A stretch of 64,000 nt of DNA from Leclercia sp. S52 (GCF_039727615.1 NZ_CP152474.1:1798001-1862000), one strand, 5' to 3'; shown: positions 21,534 to 34,273, numbered from the stretch's first letter. The notes: generated by a model not told the origin, from the sequence alone. Program-made: numbers and translations.

Positions 21534-21544
21534 CCGGATAAATC

Positions 21545-22483
21545 ATGAAGCGTTCAGAGCGTATAGACAGGGTCGAACTGATGCGAACCTTTGTGCGCAT
21601 CATCGAGACAGGCTCCCTTTCTGCCGCCGCTGTGCAGATGGGGACCACGCAGGCTACCGTCAGCCGTCGCCTGCAATCGCTGGAGACGCTGCTCGGCGTG
21701 CGCCTGATCCTGCGCACCACCCATGCCATGAAGCTGACCGATGACGGGGAGCGCTGCTACCAGCATGCCCGACGGGTGATCGACAGCTGGCATGCGCTGG
21801 AAGATGAGGTCGGGCAGACGGAAGATGAACCCGTCGGTGTGCTTCGCGTTCGCGCTCCCCACGCCTTCGGGCAGGAACAGCTGCTGGAGCCGTTGACGGC
21901 GTTTCTGCTGCGCTATCCGCGCCTCAATGTGGAGTGGATGCTTAATGACCGCTCGGCTGATTTCCTGAGCGATAATATCGACTGCGCCATCCGGGTGGGA
22001 GCAGAAATAGATCCCGCCACGGTGTCGGTATTACTGGCCGAGGTTCCGCGCAGTATCGTTGCCTTGCCGGAGTTGCTCGCTCGCCATGCCCCGGTAGATA
22101 AGCCGGAGGATCTCTCTGCGCTGCCCTGGGTGGCACTCAATACCTTTTATCGTCAGCACGTGGAGCTGTTCCATGCCGGCGCACTACAACCGCTACGGGT
22201 GGCTATCTCACCCCGGCTGAGTACCGACAGCCTGTACGTGGCGCGTAAAAGCGCATTAACCGGACTGGGAGTGGCGGTGGTATCAAGCTGGACGGTGGAA
22301 GCCGACATCCGCGAGGGCAGGCTGGTGCACCTTTTGCCCGACTGGCAGCCGGCCGCGTTGCCGGTGCATCTGGTCTATCCGTGGTCACGCTACTATCCGG
22401 CACGTCTGCGCCGCTTTCTGGAGATGATGCGAGAGGTGATGCCTGAAATCGCGGGGATGCGCAGGCCTGAGCAGAAGCAATAA
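21545..22483 (+). CDS. LysR family transcriptional regulator, accessory
   Basis: This is a 312-residue LysR-type regulator. The winged helix-turn-helix is at about residues 10-70 (FVRIIETGSLSAAAVQMGTTQATVSRRLQSLETLLGVRLILR), followed by the linker helix and a two-lobed effector-binding domain from about residue 95 to 300. The sequence falls in the aberrant/CrgA-like LysR group, which often controls adjacent MFS exporters. The ATG at 21545 has no strong Shine-Dalgarno; an in-frame ATG at 21581 would trim the N-terminus but also fits typical LysR starts. The effector is unknown. Confidence 0.87.
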   Translation: MKRSERIDRVELMRTFVRIIETGSLSAAAVQMGTTQATVSRRLQSLETLLGVRLILRTTHAMKLTDDGERCYQHARRVIDSWHALEDEVGQTEDEPVGVLRVRAPHAFGQEQLLEPLTAFLLRYPRLNVEWMLNDRSADFLSDNIDCAIRVGAEIDPATVSVLLAEVPRSIVALPELLARHAPVDKPEDLSALPWVALNTFYRQHVELFHAGALQPLRVAISPRLSTDSLYVARKSALTGLGVAVVSSWTVEADIREGRLVHLLPDWQPAALPVHLVYPWSRYYPARLRRFLEMMREVMPEIAGMRRPEQKQ

Positions 22484-22511
22484 AAAAGCCGACCCGAAGG
22501 TCGGCTTTTGC
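22484..22511. terminator. Bidirectional terminator between lysR-type gene and rne
   Basis: AGCCGACC-CGAA-GGTCGGCT, flanked by A residues on the left and T residues on the right, lies between the convergent stops. It serves both genes. Confidence 0.88.
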
Positions 22512-22523
22512 GCTTAAGCGGGC

Positions 22524-25500
22524 TTATTCAGCCGGCTGTGGACGCGTGGCAGGCGCGGTGGCCTGGTGCGTGGCGCTGTGGCCGCCAGCAGAACCTTTAC
22601 CGTCGAAATCAAACGCCGGGCGTACCCAGTCGCTGTGACGCGGTGCTTCCGGAACATATTCCGGAGCCGGAGCGCGGGTCATTGGCGCAGTGGCGTGGTG
22701 AAGATCCGCGTTAACCTGAGCGGCTGGTGCTGGCTTCACTTCCGGCGCTTTGACTTCAGCGACTTCAGGTTCCTCTTCAGCAACTTCAGCAACAGGTTCA
22801 ACTTCAATTTCAACTTCAGGTTGAACTTCAGTTTCCACTTCAACTTCCACTACCGGCTGAGGCTCAACGGCTTCCTCGGTGATTTCAACCGGATCGGCAG
22901 CCTTAGCTTCCTCCACGACCTGTTCTGCAACAACTGCATCTTCAGGCGCGATAATCTGCGGCTGTTCAGTCACAGGCGCAGCAATCACTTCCGGATGTGC
23001 AGTTTCAACTTCAGCCACCTGTGGCTCAGGGATAACCACTGCCGCCGCCTCGACGATCGCTTCATCAACGACTGGCGCTACCGGGGCTACCGCTTCGACA
23101 GCCGCGTTCTGCTCGTCAAATTGCTGCTCCTGAGGACGCGCAACCGGATAACGGATCCAGGCTTTACCGGAGGCCATTTCTGGTGACGCACAGGCGATAG
23201 CCAGCGGCATCGGTGACTGCAGCGGGTAACGCTCGTCACGATAACGGCGACGACGCTGACCGCTCACGCGCAGGTGACGCGGGGAACGACGTGAACGACG
23301 CGGCATTCCCGCATTATCACGACCTTCGCCGGTCTCTTCCTGCTCAGGCGCATTTTCGATAACCGCAGGCAGGTCGACTTTGGCCAGTTCGGTGCTCTGG
23401 GCCGGTTCAACCTGAGGCGCTACCGCTTCAACAGCGGCTTCTTCGGTCTGAGACTCAAAGCGCACTTTCTGGTTCAGCTGACGCTGCTTACGGCGCGGCA
23501 TAACCTGAACGCGTTCTTCCTGATCGGCATCCTGCACGGTCTCTTCTTCGCGATTCAGCGCTTTAACTTCCTGCTGCGCCTGGCGCTTGTCATCATTACG
23601 ACGACGGTTGCGCTCGCGGCGTGGCTGCTGCTCATCACGCTGTCTGCCTTTGTCAGCCTCTTCGCTGACCGGCTGGCGAATTTCACGATCTTCCGCATTC
23701 TGCTGCGGCTTCTCGCGACGGTTGCGACGGTTATCGTCACGACCTTCGCGGCGCTCACGGCCTTCGCGGTTGTCGCGATTATCGCGGCTTTCGCGATTGT
23801 CACGGCTTTCGCTGCCTTCACGACCTTCGTTATTCTCTGAACGGTTATCGCGGCGCTCGTTGCGGTCACGACGGTTGTTCTGACGTTTACGACGATCCGG
23901 AGAACGCTCCTGCTTCTCTTCTTTCTTCTCAACCGGTGCCGGGGCTGGCTGCGGCTCTTCGCCAGCAAACATTTTCTTCAGCGCGCTGAAGAAGCGGCTC
24001 AGCAAACCAGGCTGTTCAGCAGGCTGGCTGACTTCTGCCGCAGGTTTAGCGGCTGCCGGTTTGGCTACCACGGCCTCCTGCGCTGGCGCAGGTGGTGCTT
24101 CTGGCATCACAAACGCTGCCAGAGCTGGCTGTTCCGGAAGCTTACGCTCGGCGTACTCTTCGTCAGAAGGCAGAGCCATCTCCTCTTCATGCAGCTTCGG
24201 CAGCATGTAGCTCAGGGTGGATGTCTCTTCGCCTTTGCGCACGCGCAGTACAGAGTAGTGCGGGGTTTGCATCTGGTCGTTAGGCACGATCACGCAGCGT
24301 ACGCCGCTCAGACGGGCTTCGATTGCGCTTACCGCGGCACGTTTTTCGTTCAGCAGGTAGGAGGCGACCGGCACAGGCACAATGGCGTGGACTTCTTTGG
24401 TGTTCTCTTTCAGCGCTTCTTCTTCAATCAGACGCAGAATTGAGAGCGCCAGCGATTCATTGTCACGCACGGTGCCGGTGCCGCTACAGCGTGGGCAGAC
24501 GTGGTGGCTGGATTCACCGAGGGACGGGCTCAGACGCTGACGGGACATCTCCAGCAGGCCAAAACGGGAGATGTGGCTGATCTGGATACGCGCACGATCC
24601 TGACGCACCGCTTCACGCAGACGGTTTTCCACCGCGCGCTGGTGGCGTACTGGCGTCATATCGATAAAGTCGATAACGATCAGGCCGCCCAGGTCACGCA
24701 GACGCAGCTGACGCGCAATCTCATCGGCCGCTTCGAGGTTGGTGTTGAACGCGGTTTCTTCGATATCGCCGCCGCGGGTTGCACGCGCGGAGTTGATGTC
24801 GATAGCGGTCAGCGCCTCGGTGCTGTCGATAACGATAGAACCACCGGAAGGCAGACGAACTTCACGCTGGAAGGCCGATTCAATCTGCGATTCGATCTGG
24901 TAGTGGCTGAACAGCGGGATTTCACCGGTGTACAGTTTAATTTTGCTGGTGAAATCAGGACGACCCAGCGCGGCAATGTGCTGGCGAGCCAGCTCAAGCA
25001 CTTTCGGGTTATCAATCAGAATTTCACCGATGTCCTGACGCAGGTAATCACGGAAGGCACGCACGATGACGTTGCTTTCCTGGTGGATCAGGAATGGAGC
25101 AGGGCGGCTTTCAGCAGCTTTCTGAATCGCTTCCCAATGCTTCAGGCGGAAGCCGAGGTCCCACTGCAGCGCTTCGGCAGATTTGCCTACGCCTGCGGTA
25201 CGAACAATCAGGCCCATGCCGTCTGGCAGTTCAAGACTGGCCAGCGCTTCTTTCAGCTCGGTACGATCGTCGCCTTCAATCCGACGAGAGATACCACCCG
25301 CACGCGGGTTGTTTGGCATCAGTACCAGATAGCTGCCTGCGAGACTGATAAAGGTGGTCAGCGCAGCGCCTTTGTTGCCACGCTCTTCTTTATCGATCTG
25401 AACGATAACTTCCTGGCCTTCACGCAGCACATCTTTGATGTTCGGGCGGCCATGGGCGTTATAGTTGGAAGGGAAGTACTCGCGAGCGATCTCTTTGAGG

Positions 25501-25706
25501 GGGAGGAAACCATGACGCTCGGCACCGTAGTCAACAAATGCGGCTTCGAGGCTAGGTTCAATACGGGTGATTTTGCCTTTGTAAATGTTCGCTTTTTTCT
25601 GTTCGTGTCCAGGACTTTCGATATCCAGATCGTACAGACGCTGCCCATCCACAAGGGCGACACGCAACTCTTCTTGCTGAGTTGCGTTGATTAACATTCT
25701 TTTCAT
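22524..25706 (-). CDS. rne: Ribonuclease E
   Basis: RNase E is the essential endonuclease of mRNA decay and of rRNA/tRNA processing, and the scaffold of the degradosome at the inner membrane. The N-terminal half (about 1-530) holds the S1 domain (about 39-119), the 5' sensor, the DNase I-like domain with catalytic aspartates ([14 protein letters not shown] and IVIDFIDM) and the Zn-link CPRCSGTG. The C-terminal half is disordered: a membrane-binding helix ([11 protein letters not shown]), a long Arg/Asp/Asn/Glu-rich region of RNA-binding repeats, a proline/valine/glutamate-rich part, and a conserved end that in E. coli binds PNPase. Length is 1060 residues (E. coli 1061). Confidence 0.97.
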   Translation of the reverse strand: MKRMLINATQQEELRVALVDGQRLYDLDIESPGHEQKKANIYKGKITRIEPSLEAAFVDYGAERHGFLPLKEIAREYFPSNYNAHGRPNIKDVLREGQEVIVQIDKEERGNKGAALTTFISLAGSYLVLMPNNPRAGGISRRIEGDDRTELKEALASLELPDGMGLIVRTAGVGKSAEALQWDLGFRLKHWEAIQKAAESRPAPFLIHQESNVIVRAFRDYLRQDIGEILIDNPKVLELARQHIAALGRPDFTSKIKLYTGEIPLFSHYQIESQIESAFQREVRLPSGGSIVIDSTEALTAIDINSARATRGGDIEETAFNTNLEAADEIARQLRLRDLGGLIVIDFIDMTPVRHQRAVENRLREAVRQDRARIQISHISRFGLLEMSRQRLSPSLGESSHHVCPRCSGTGTVRDNESLALSILRLIEEEALKENTKEVHAIVPVPVASYLLNEKRAAVSAIEARLSGVRCVIVPNDQMQTPHYSVLRVRKGEETSTLSYMLPKLHEEEMALPSDEEYAERKLPEQPALAAFVMPEAPPAPAQEAVVAKPAAAKPAAEVSQPAEQPGLLSRFFSALKKMFAGEEPQPAPAPVEKKEEKQERSPDRRKRQNNRRDRNERRDNRSENNEGREGSESRDNRESRDNRDNREGRERREGRDDNRRNRREKPQQNAEDREIRQPVSEEADKGRQRDEQQPRRERNRRRNDDKRQAQQEVKALNREEETVQDADQEERVQVMPRRKQRQLNQKVRFESQTEEAAVEAVAPQVEPAQSTELAKVDLPAVIENAPEQEETGEGRDNAGMPRRSRRSPRHLRVSGQRRRRYRDERYPLQSPMPLAIACASPEMASGKAWIRYPVARPQEQQFDEQNAAVEAVAPVAPVVDEAIVEAAAVVIPEPQVAEVETAHPEVIAAPVTEQPQIIAPEDAVVAEQVVEEAKAADPVEITEEAVEPQPVVEVEVETEVQPEVEIEVEPVAEVAEEEPEVAEVKAPEVKPAPAAQVNADLHHATAPMTRAPAPEYVPEAPRHSDWVRPAFDFDGKGSAGGHSATHQATAPATRPQPAE

Positions 25707-26070
25707 CGTAACTTACTCATTATTCTTACATTGACGACTAAGCTGCGGGCAAGGTGACGCTTTCCGGGGTATGAACCGATGGCCTCGTGTCTATTCACGT
25801 CGCCAACCTCACGGTTGTCGCTCGCTTAAGAGGCGCAAAGTGTCGGTTGCCTGTATTTCATACGGAAATACAGCGCGATTATCAGGGGAATAGCCTGGGT
25901 AAAACTCTCCAGAGAAGATTCCATTTACCGGTAAGTACTGCAACCCGCAGCCCGCTAACTGTCTGAAAGATCAATACGTCTTACGCCATTGCTGCGTGGA
26001 TGATCGGTCAGACAAAATTGGTCATTCCGTCGATATCCTTACTTAACCAGGATTTAACACGGAAAACAGC
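25707..26070 (-). promoter_or_regulatory. rne: rne 5' untranslated leader (autoregulatory) and promoter region
   Basis: The sequence upstream of the rne ATG closely resembles the 361-base E. coli rne leader as I remember it. The stretches CAACCGACAC, CCGTGAGGTTGGCGACG, ACACGAGGCCATCGGTT and GCCCGCAGCTTAGTCG are the conserved structured parts. In E. coli, RNase E binds and cleaves this leader to adjust its own synthesis. The leftmost bases contain the AATAATGAGTAAGTTACG ribosome-binding region. The 5' boundary is only approximate. Confidence 0.75.
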
Positions 26071-26277
26071 AGCATTATTCCATTGCTAACCGGGTTATAG
26101 CAAGATGACTTTTGCCAATTATCACCCGGTTACTCACAGTTTCTTCACTTCTTTCGGATGATTGGTTTAATAACCACCAAATCGATTGCGTGAACGAAAC
26201 CCTGACCGGGTAAAGGTAAATATAAGCATAGAAAAATGAGTGGCGCTAATGGCTGGTGATAATTAGAATCGCCCCCC

Positions 26278-27225
26278 ATGAAAACAGAGACTCCAGCCGT
26301 AAAAATGGTTGCCATCACCGAAGATGAAGCGGGGCAACGCATTGACAACTTTTTGCGCACCCAACTGAAGGGTGTGCCAAAGAGCATGATTTATCGCATC
26401 CTGCGAAAGGGTGAGGTGCGGGTAAATAAAAAGCGCATCAAACCTGAATACAAACTTGAAGCGGGTGATGAAGTGCGCATCCCGCCAGTGCGCGTCGCCG
26501 AACGTGAAGAAGAGGCGGTGTCGCCGCATCTGAATAAGGTCGCCGCGCTGACGAATGTGATTTTATATGAAGACGATCATATTCTGGTGCTCAACAAACC
26601 CTCTGGTACAGCCGTACATGGCGGCAGCGGGTTGAGCTTCGGGGTGATTGAAGGTTTGCGCGCGCTGCGCCCGGAAGCCCGCTTCCTTGAGCTGGTACAT
26701 CGCCTAGACCGCGACACCTCCGGCGTTCTGCTGGTCGCCAAAAAGCGTTCGGCGCTGCGTTCGCTGCATGAGCAGCTGCGCGAGAAAGGGATGCAGAAGG
26801 ATTATCTCGCGCTGGTGCGCGGACAGTGGCAGTCCCATGTCAAAGTGGTGCAGGCGCCGCTGCTGAAAAACATTCTGCAAAGCGGTGAGCGTATCGTTCG
26901 CGTAAGCCAGGAAGGTAAACCGTCTGAAACCCGGTTTAAGGTGGAAGAGCGTTACGAATTTGCCACCCTCGTGCGCTGCAGCCCGGTGACCGGACGAACC
27001 CACCAGATCCGCGTTCACACGCAGCATGCGGGCCATCCTATCGCCTTTGACGATCGCTATGGCGATCGCGAGTTTGATAAACAGCTGGCCGGAACGGGCT
27101 TATCGCGTCTGTTCCTGCATGCCGCCGCGCTGAAGTTTACCCACCCGGGTACTGGCGAGGTGATGCGTATCGAAGCCCCGCTGGACGAGCAGCTGAAGCG
27201 CTGTCTGAAAGTTCTGCGCGGTTAA
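26278..27225 (+). CDS. rluC: 23S rRNA pseudouridine(955/2504/2580) synthase RluC
   Basis: RluC makes pseudouridine at three positions around the peptidyl-transferase centre of 23S rRNA. The N-terminal S4 RNA-binding domain (about residues 20-80) is followed by the RluA-type catalytic domain, with HRLDRDTSG at 141-149 and the catalytic aspartate at D144. RTHQIRVH is the second conserved motif. The protein is 315 residues (E. coli 319); the shorter end lacks a few residues after LRG. It is divergent from rne across a 571-base gap. Confidence 0.96.
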   Translation: MKTETPAVKMVAITEDEAGQRIDNFLRTQLKGVPKSMIYRILRKGEVRVNKKRIKPEYKLEAGDEVRIPPVRVAEREEEAVSPHLNKVAALTNVILYEDDHILVLNKPSGTAVHGGSGLSFGVIEGLRALRPEARFLELVHRLDRDTSGVLLVAKKRSALRSLHEQLREKGMQKDYLALVRGQWQSHVKVVQAPLLKNILQSGERIVRVSQEGKPSETRFKVEERYEFATLVRCSPVTGRTHQIRVHTQHAGHPIAFDDRYGDREFDKQLAGTGLSRLFLHAAALKFTHPGTGEVMRIEAPLDEQLKRCLKVLRG

Positions 27226-27227
27226 TT

Positions 27228-27295
27228 GCCCGGCGGCGCTGCGCTTGCACGGGCCTACGAACGTGTAGGCCGGGTAAGCGCAGCGCCACCCGGCA
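27228..27295. repeat. Paired REP (BIME) between rluC and yceF
   Basis: Two REP palindromes in opposite orientation (27228-27255 and 27269-27294) are joined by a CCTACGAACGTGTAGG segment that is itself near-palindromic. They fill the gap between the convergent rluC and yceF genes and probably act as the 3' end for both messages. Confidence 0.9.
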
Positions 27296-27299
27296 TAAA

Positions 27300-27884
27300 T
27301 TACGCCATCAGCGGGTTATAATGCTCCCGGCGCAGCATCTGGCACAGCGCAATCAGCGGTAATCCCACCAGCGTGTTCGGGTCGCGCCCGTCCAGCCTGT
27401 CAAACAATGCAATTCCCAGCCCCTCGCTTTTAAAGCTGCCCGCGCAGTTTAGCGGCCGCTCTTTTCGCACGTAGTCGTCAATTTCCTGCTCGCTGAGATG
27501 GCGGAAGTGCACGTCAAAGGGCTCGCATTCGGTCTGTAAATGGCCCGTAGACGAATTATAAAGGGCCAGGCCGGTGTAGAAGGTGACGATACTGCCGCGC
27601 GCTTTCAGCAGCTGCTGGCGGGCGTTCTCTTCGGTGTGCGGTTTACCGGTAATCATTCCATCCAGGACGCAAACCTGATCGGAACCTATAATTAGATGGT
27701 CAGGAAATCGCGCTGCCAGACTTTTCGCCTTTTCCTGAGCCAGACGGACCACCAGATGGCGTGGCGATTCACCGGGCTGTGGGGTTTCATCCACGTTCGG
27801 CGCGGCGCATTCGAAGGGGACGCCCAGCTTTTCCAGCAACACGCGGCGGTAGGGTGACGTGGAGGCGAGAATGAGATTTGGCAT
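27300..27884 (-). CDS. yceF: 7-methyl-GTP pyrophosphatase (Maf family) YceF
   Basis: YceF belongs to the Maf/HAM1-like nucleotide pyrophosphatases that remove modified nucleotides; E. coli YceF prefers m7GTP. The 194-residue sequence starts [20 protein letters not shown], the Maf signature SxSPRR with a tyrosine in place of the first arginine, as in E. coli. IGSDQ at about 67-70 holds the catalytic aspartate, and GSFKSEGLG the substrate loop. It is convergent with rluC and divergent from yceD. Confidence 0.94.
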   Translation of the reverse strand: MPNLILASTSPYRRVLLEKLGVPFECAAPNVDETPQPGESPRHLVVRLAQEKAKSLAARFPDHLIIGSDQVCVLDGMITGKPHTEENARQQLLKARGSIVTFYTGLALYNSSTGHLQTECEPFDVHFRHLSEQEIDDYVRKERPLNCAGSFKSEGLGIALFDRLDGRDPNTLVGLPLIALCQMLRREHYNPLMA

Positions 27885-28013
27885 ATTTTTTTCACCAGAT
27901 ATAGCGTATCGATGCCAGCCATTTTAAACTACGGGCCGCAATGTGTGCGAATAAATGGCAAAAGGCAGCCTGAGGTTGCCTTTTTCTTTGACTCTATGAC
28001 GTTACAAAGTTAA

Positions 28014-28547
<534 letters not shown>

Positions 28548-28551
28548 TTAA

Positions 28552-28737
<186 letters not shown>

Positions 28738-28816
28738 TCACGCGTTTGCGTGATTAGGCTTAGTGAGGGTTTCCCCGTGCAAACGGGGATATACCGAACC
28801 AGGCTGCGACGATACC

Positions 28817-29852
28817 TTGACACGTCTAACCCTGGCGTTAGATGTCATGGGGGGGCGATTTTGGCCCTTCCGTGACAGTGCCTGCAGCATTGCAGGCACT
28901 GAACTCTAATTCGCAACTCACTCTCCTTTTAGTCGGCAATCCCGACACAATCACGCCATTACTTGCAAAAGCTGACTTCGAACAACGTTCACGTCTGCAG
29001 ATTATTCCTGCCCAGTCAGTTATTGCCAGTGATGTCCGGGCCTCACAGGCGATCCGCAGCAGTCGCGGAAGCTCAATGCGCATTGCGCTGGAGCTGGTAA
29101 AAGAAGGGCGCGCGCAGGCGTGCGTCAGCGCCGGCAATACCGGCGCGCTGATGGGGCTGGCAAAATTACTGCTCAAACCCCTTGAGGGGATTGAGCGCCC
29201 GGCGCTGGTGACGGTACTGCCGCATCAGCAGAAGGGCAAAACGGTGGTGCTGGATTTAGGTGCCAACGTCGACTGCGACAGTGTTATGCTGGCGCAGTTT
29301 GCCGTCATGGGCTCGGTGCTGGCAGAGGAAGTGGTGGGTATTTCTCATCCCCGCGTTGCTTTACTGAATATTGGTGAGGAAGAGACCAAAGGTCTCGACA
29401 GCATCCGTGAGGCGGCCGAGCGGCTAAAAAACGAGCCATCCATCAACTATATTGGATATCTCGAAGCCAACGAATTATTGACCGGAAAAACGGATGTACT
29501 GGTGTGTGACGGGTTTACAGGAAACGTTACATTAAAAACCATGGAAGGGGTGGTGAGAATGTTTCTTTCTCTGCTTAAATCGCAGGGAGAGGGTAAAAAA
29601 CGGTCATGGTGGCTGATTTTATTAAAGCGTTGGTTACAAAAGAGCCTGGCGCGGCGATTCAGTCACCTCAACCCCGACCAGTATAATGGCGCCTGTCTGT
29701 TAGGATTGCGCGGCATTGTGATTAAGAGTCACGGTGCGGCCAATCAGCGAGCGTTTGCCGTCGCGATTGAACAGGCAGTGCAGGCGGTGCAGCGACAAGT
29801 CCCACAGCGGATTGCCGCTCGCCTGGGATCTGTATTAGCAAAAAGTGACTGA
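28817..29852 (+). pseudogene. plsX: Phosphate acyltransferase PlsX, frame broken by one extra G
   Basis: PlsX converts acyl-ACP to acyl-phosphate for phosphatidic acid synthesis. Translation should begin at TTG 28817 ([13 protein letters not shown], read as Met), giving the conserved [12 protein letters not shown]. The sequence has seven G at 28849-28855 where six keep the frame, so the N-terminus and the rest lie in different frames. An open frame from ATG 28842 starts MSWGGDFG and is complete to the stop. Without the extra G the gene would encode 344 residues (E. coli 356, with a longer end). The remaining sequence is intact and conserved, so an assembly error is far more likely than loss of this gene. 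Confidence 0.85.
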
Positions 29853-29858
29853 GCGTAC

Positions 29859-30812
29859 ATGTATACGAAGATTTTAGGTACCGGCAGCTATCTGCCAAAG
29901 CAAGTGCGAACCAACGCCGATCTGGAAAAAATGGTAGATACGTCTGACGAGTGGATCGTCACGCGTACAGGTATCCGCGAACGTCGTATTGCCGCGCCAG
30001 ATGAAACAGTTTCCACCATGGGCTATGAAGCTGCCCAGCGCGCGCTGGAAATGGCGGGTGTCGATAAAAACGACATTGGCCTGATTATCGTTGCGACGAC
30101 CTCTGCGACCCATGCCTTCCCAAGCGCTGCGTGCCAGGTTCAGAACATGCTGGGCATTAAAGGCTGCCCGGCGTTTGACGTTGCTGCTGCGTGCGCAGGC
30201 TTTACCTATGCACTGAGCATTGCCGATCAATACGTGAAATCTGGCGCTGTTAAAAATGCGCTGGTGATCGGTGCTGACGTGCTGGCGCGTACCTGCGATC
30301 CTACCGATCGCGGAACGATCATTATTTTTGGTGATGGTGCAGGGGCTGTCCTGTTAGGACAATCTGAAGAGCCGGGCATCATCTCGACGCATCTGCATGC
30401 AGACGGTAGCTATGGCGAACTGTTGACGCTGCCAAACGCCGATCGTGTTAACCCGGACAATGGCATCTACCTGACCATGGCCGGTAACGAAGTCTTCAAA
30501 GTGGCGGTAACCGAGCTGGCGCACATCGTTGACGAGACGCTGGAAGCGAACAATCTGGAGCGTTCCGCCCTCGACTGGCTGGTGCCGCATCAGGCGAACC
30601 TGCGTATTATCAGCGCCACGGCGAAAAAACTCGGCATGTCTATGGATAACGTTGTGGTGACGCTGGATCGTCATGGCAACACGTCTGCAGCATCCGTGCC
30701 CTGCGCGTTTGACGAAGCGGTGCGCGATGGACGAATTCAACGAGGCCAACTGGTCTTGCTCGAAGCCTTCGGGGGCGGTTTCACCTGGGGTTCTGCGCTG
30801 GTTCGTTTCTAG
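29859..30812 (+). CDS. fabH: 3-oxoacyl-ACP synthase III (KAS III)
   Basis: FabH condenses acetyl-CoA with malonyl-ACP, the first elongation step of fatty-acid synthesis. The catalytic cysteine is C112 in DVAAACAGF, with the histidine in VPHQANLRI and the asparagine in HGNTSAAS completing the triad. Length is 317 residues, as in E. coli. It starts six bases after the plsX stop and is followed by fabD. Confidence 0.97.
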   Translation: MYTKILGTGSYLPKQVRTNADLEKMVDTSDEWIVTRTGIRERRIAAPDETVSTMGYEAAQRALEMAGVDKNDIGLIIVATTSATHAFPSAACQVQNMLGIKGCPAFDVAAACAGFTYALSIADQYVKSGAVKNALVIGADVLARTCDPTDRGTIIIFGDGAGAVLLGQSEEPGIISTHLHADGSYGELLTLPNADRVNPDNGIYLTMAGNEVFKVAVTELAHIVDETLEANNLERSALDWLVPHQANLRIISATAKKLGMSMDNVVVTLDRHGNTSAASVPCAFDEAVRDGRIQRGQLVLLEAFGGGFTWGSALVRF

Positions 30813-30827
30813 TATAAGGATAAAAAA

Positions 30828-31757
30828 ATGACGCAATTTGCTTTTGTATTCCCCGGCCAGGGTTCCCAGGCCGTTGGAATGTTGTCCGGCTTAGCGGAGC
30901 AGTATCCGGTCATCGAAGAGACCTTCCGTGAAGCATCGGATGCCCTGGGCTACGATCTTTGGGCGCTGACCCAGCAAGGGCCTGCTGAAGAGCTGAATAA
31001 AACCTGGCAGACCCAGCCTGCACTGCTGACCGCATCGGTCGCACTGTGGCGCGTATGGCAGCAGCAGGGCGGCAAAACGCCAGCGCTGCTGGCCGGTCAC
31101 AGCCTGGGCGAATACTCTGCACTGGTTTGCGCCGGGGTGATTGCGTTTGCTGATGCCGTGCGTCTGGTTGAACTGCGCGGCAAATTTATGCAGGAAGCGG
31201 TGCCGGAAGGCACGGGCGGCATGTCGGCCATTATTGGTCTGGATGATGCTTCCATTGCCAAAGCCTGTGAAGAATCTGCAGAAGGTCAGGTCGTTTCTCC
31301 AGTAAACTTCAACTCGCCGGGCCAGGTGGTTATCGCCGGTCATAAAGAAGCGGTTGAACGTGCAGGCGCAGCCTGTAAAGCTGCTGGCGCCAAACGTGCG
31401 CTGCCGCTGCCGGTGAGCGTGCCGTCACACTGCGCGCTGATGAAGCCTGCTGCCGAGAAGCTGGCGGTAGAGCTGGAAAAAATCACCTTCAACGCACCGA
31501 CTATTGCGGTGGTGAATAACGTTGATGTGCAGTGTGAAACCGCGCCAGAGGCTATCCGCCATGCGCTGGTACGCCAGCTGTACAGCCCGGTTCAGTGGAC
31601 GAAAACCGTTGAGTTTATGGCATCCCAGGGCGTTGAGCACCTGTATGAAGTGGGCCCGGGTAAAGTCCTCACCGGTCTGACCAAACGTATTGTTGATACC
31701 CTGACCGCGTCGGCCATTAATGAGCCGGAAGCACTGTCAGCGGCACTCGCGCAGTAA
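30828..31757 (+). CDS. fabD: Malonyl-CoA:ACP transacylase
   Basis: FabD loads malonyl groups onto acyl carrier protein. GHSLGE at 90-95 carries the nucleophile S92, with FVFPGQGSQ at the N-terminus shaping the oxyanion hole and a conserved histidine in VPSHCALM. Length is 309 residues as in E. coli. A GGATAAAAAA stretch precedes the ATG. It lies inside the fab cluster, between fabH and fabG. Confidence 0.97.
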   Translation: MTQFAFVFPGQGSQAVGMLSGLAEQYPVIEETFREASDALGYDLWALTQQGPAEELNKTWQTQPALLTASVALWRVWQQQGGKTPALLAGHSLGEYSALVCAGVIAFADAVRLVELRGKFMQEAVPEGTGGMSAIIGLDDASIAKACEESAEGQVVSPVNFNSPGQVVIAGHKEAVERAGAACKAAGAKRALPLPVSVPSHCALMKPAAEKLAVELEKITFNAPTIAVVNNVDVQCETAPEAIRHALVRQLYSPVQWTKTVEFMASQGVEHLYEVGPGKVLTGLTKRIVDTLTASAINEPEALSAALAQ

Positions 31758-31770
31758 GAAGAGGAATACC

Positions 31771-32505
31771 ATGAGTTTTGAAGGAAAAATCGCACTGGTC
31801 ACTGGTGCAAGCCGCGGTATTGGCCGTGCTATCGCTGAAACCCTCGTCGCGCGCGGCGCGAAAGTGATCGGCACCGCGACCAGCGAAAGCGGCGCGCAGG
31901 CCATCAGTGAGTACCTGGGTGCGAACGGTAAAGGTCTGATGTTGAATGTGACCGATCCTGCATCTATCGAATCTGTTCTGGGAAATATTCGCGCAGAATT
32001 TGGCGAAGTGGATATTCTGGTCAATAATGCCGGAATCACTCGCGACAACTTATTGATGCGAATGAAAGATGACGAGTGGAGCGATATTCTCGAAACCAAC
32101 CTGTCATCTGTGTTCCGTCTGTCAAAAGCGGTAATGCGAGCTATGATGAAGAAGCGTCATGGGCGTATTATCACTATCGGTTCTGTGGTTGGTACCATGG
32201 GAAATGCTGGTCAGGCTAACTACGCTGCGGCGAAAGCAGGTCTGATCGGTTTCAGTAAGTCGCTGGCACGCGAAGTTGCGTCCCGCGGGATTACTGTAAA
32301 CGTTGTTGCTCCGGGCTTTATTGAAACGGACATGACGCGTGCGCTGACCGATGAGCAGCGTGCGGGTACGCTGGCGGCAGTTCCAGCGGGTCGTTTAGGC
32401 GACCCTAAAGAAATCGCCAGCGCGGTTGCATTTTTAGCCTCTGACGAAGCGAGTTACATCACTGGTGAAACTCTCCACGTCAATGGCGGGATGTATATGG
32501 TTTAA
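31771..32505 (+). CDS. fabG: 3-oxoacyl-ACP reductase
   Basis: FabG is the NADPH-dependent short-chain dehydrogenase that reduces 3-ketoacyl-ACP in each elongation cycle. TGASRGIG at 11-18 is the cofactor loop, NNAG the structural motif, and the Ser-Tyr-Lys triad is in the segment from TIGSVVGT to NYAAAKAG. ATG at 31771 follows AGAGGAA and gives 244 residues, equal to E. coli; an in-frame codon 51 bases upstream falls inside fabD. Confidence 0.97.
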   Translation: MSFEGKIALVTGASRGIGRAIAETLVARGAKVIGTATSESGAQAISEYLGANGKGLMLNVTDPASIESVLGNIRAEFGEVDILVNNAGITRDNLLMRMKDDEWSDILETNLSSVFRLSKAVMRAMMKKRHGRIITIGSVVGTMGNAGQANYAAAKAGLIGFSKSLAREVASRGITVNVVAPGFIETDMTRALTDEQRAGTLAAVPAGRLGDPKEIASAVAFLASDEASYITGETLHVNGGMYMV

Positions 32506-32583
32506 TCACGATAGAAAATATTTGCGTTATTAGGGCGAATGGCCTCAAAATAACGTAAAATCGTGGTAAGACCTGCCGGGATT

Positions 32584-32612
32584 TAGTTGCAAATTTTTCA
32601 ACATTTTATACA
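32584..32612 (+). promoter_or_regulatory. Putative acpP promoter
   Basis: TATACA at 32607-32612 with a TAGTTG-like -35 17 bases upstream lies in the 154-base gap between fabG and acpP. acpP is known to be made at far higher level than its neighbours from its own promoter in E. coli, so a strong promoter is expected here. Confidence 0.45.
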
Positions 32613-32659
32613 CTACGAAAACCATCGCGAAAGCGAGTTTTGATAGGAAATTTAAGAGT

Positions 32660-34230
<1,571 letters not shown>

Positions 34231-34273
34231 GGCTGACAGTCGGGACGGTCTATCGCCTTCCCGGCACATTGAT

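Noticed and set aside
23580..23900. CRISPR-like or satellite repeat array
   Set aside because: The short repeats are imperfect, in frame, and encode the Arg/Asp/Asn-rich RNA-binding region of RNase E. No regular spacer-repeat structure exists.
24501..25694. 397-codon plus-strand open frame antisense to rne
   Set aside because: Shadow of the conserved catalytic half of RNase E; no independent evidence of coding.
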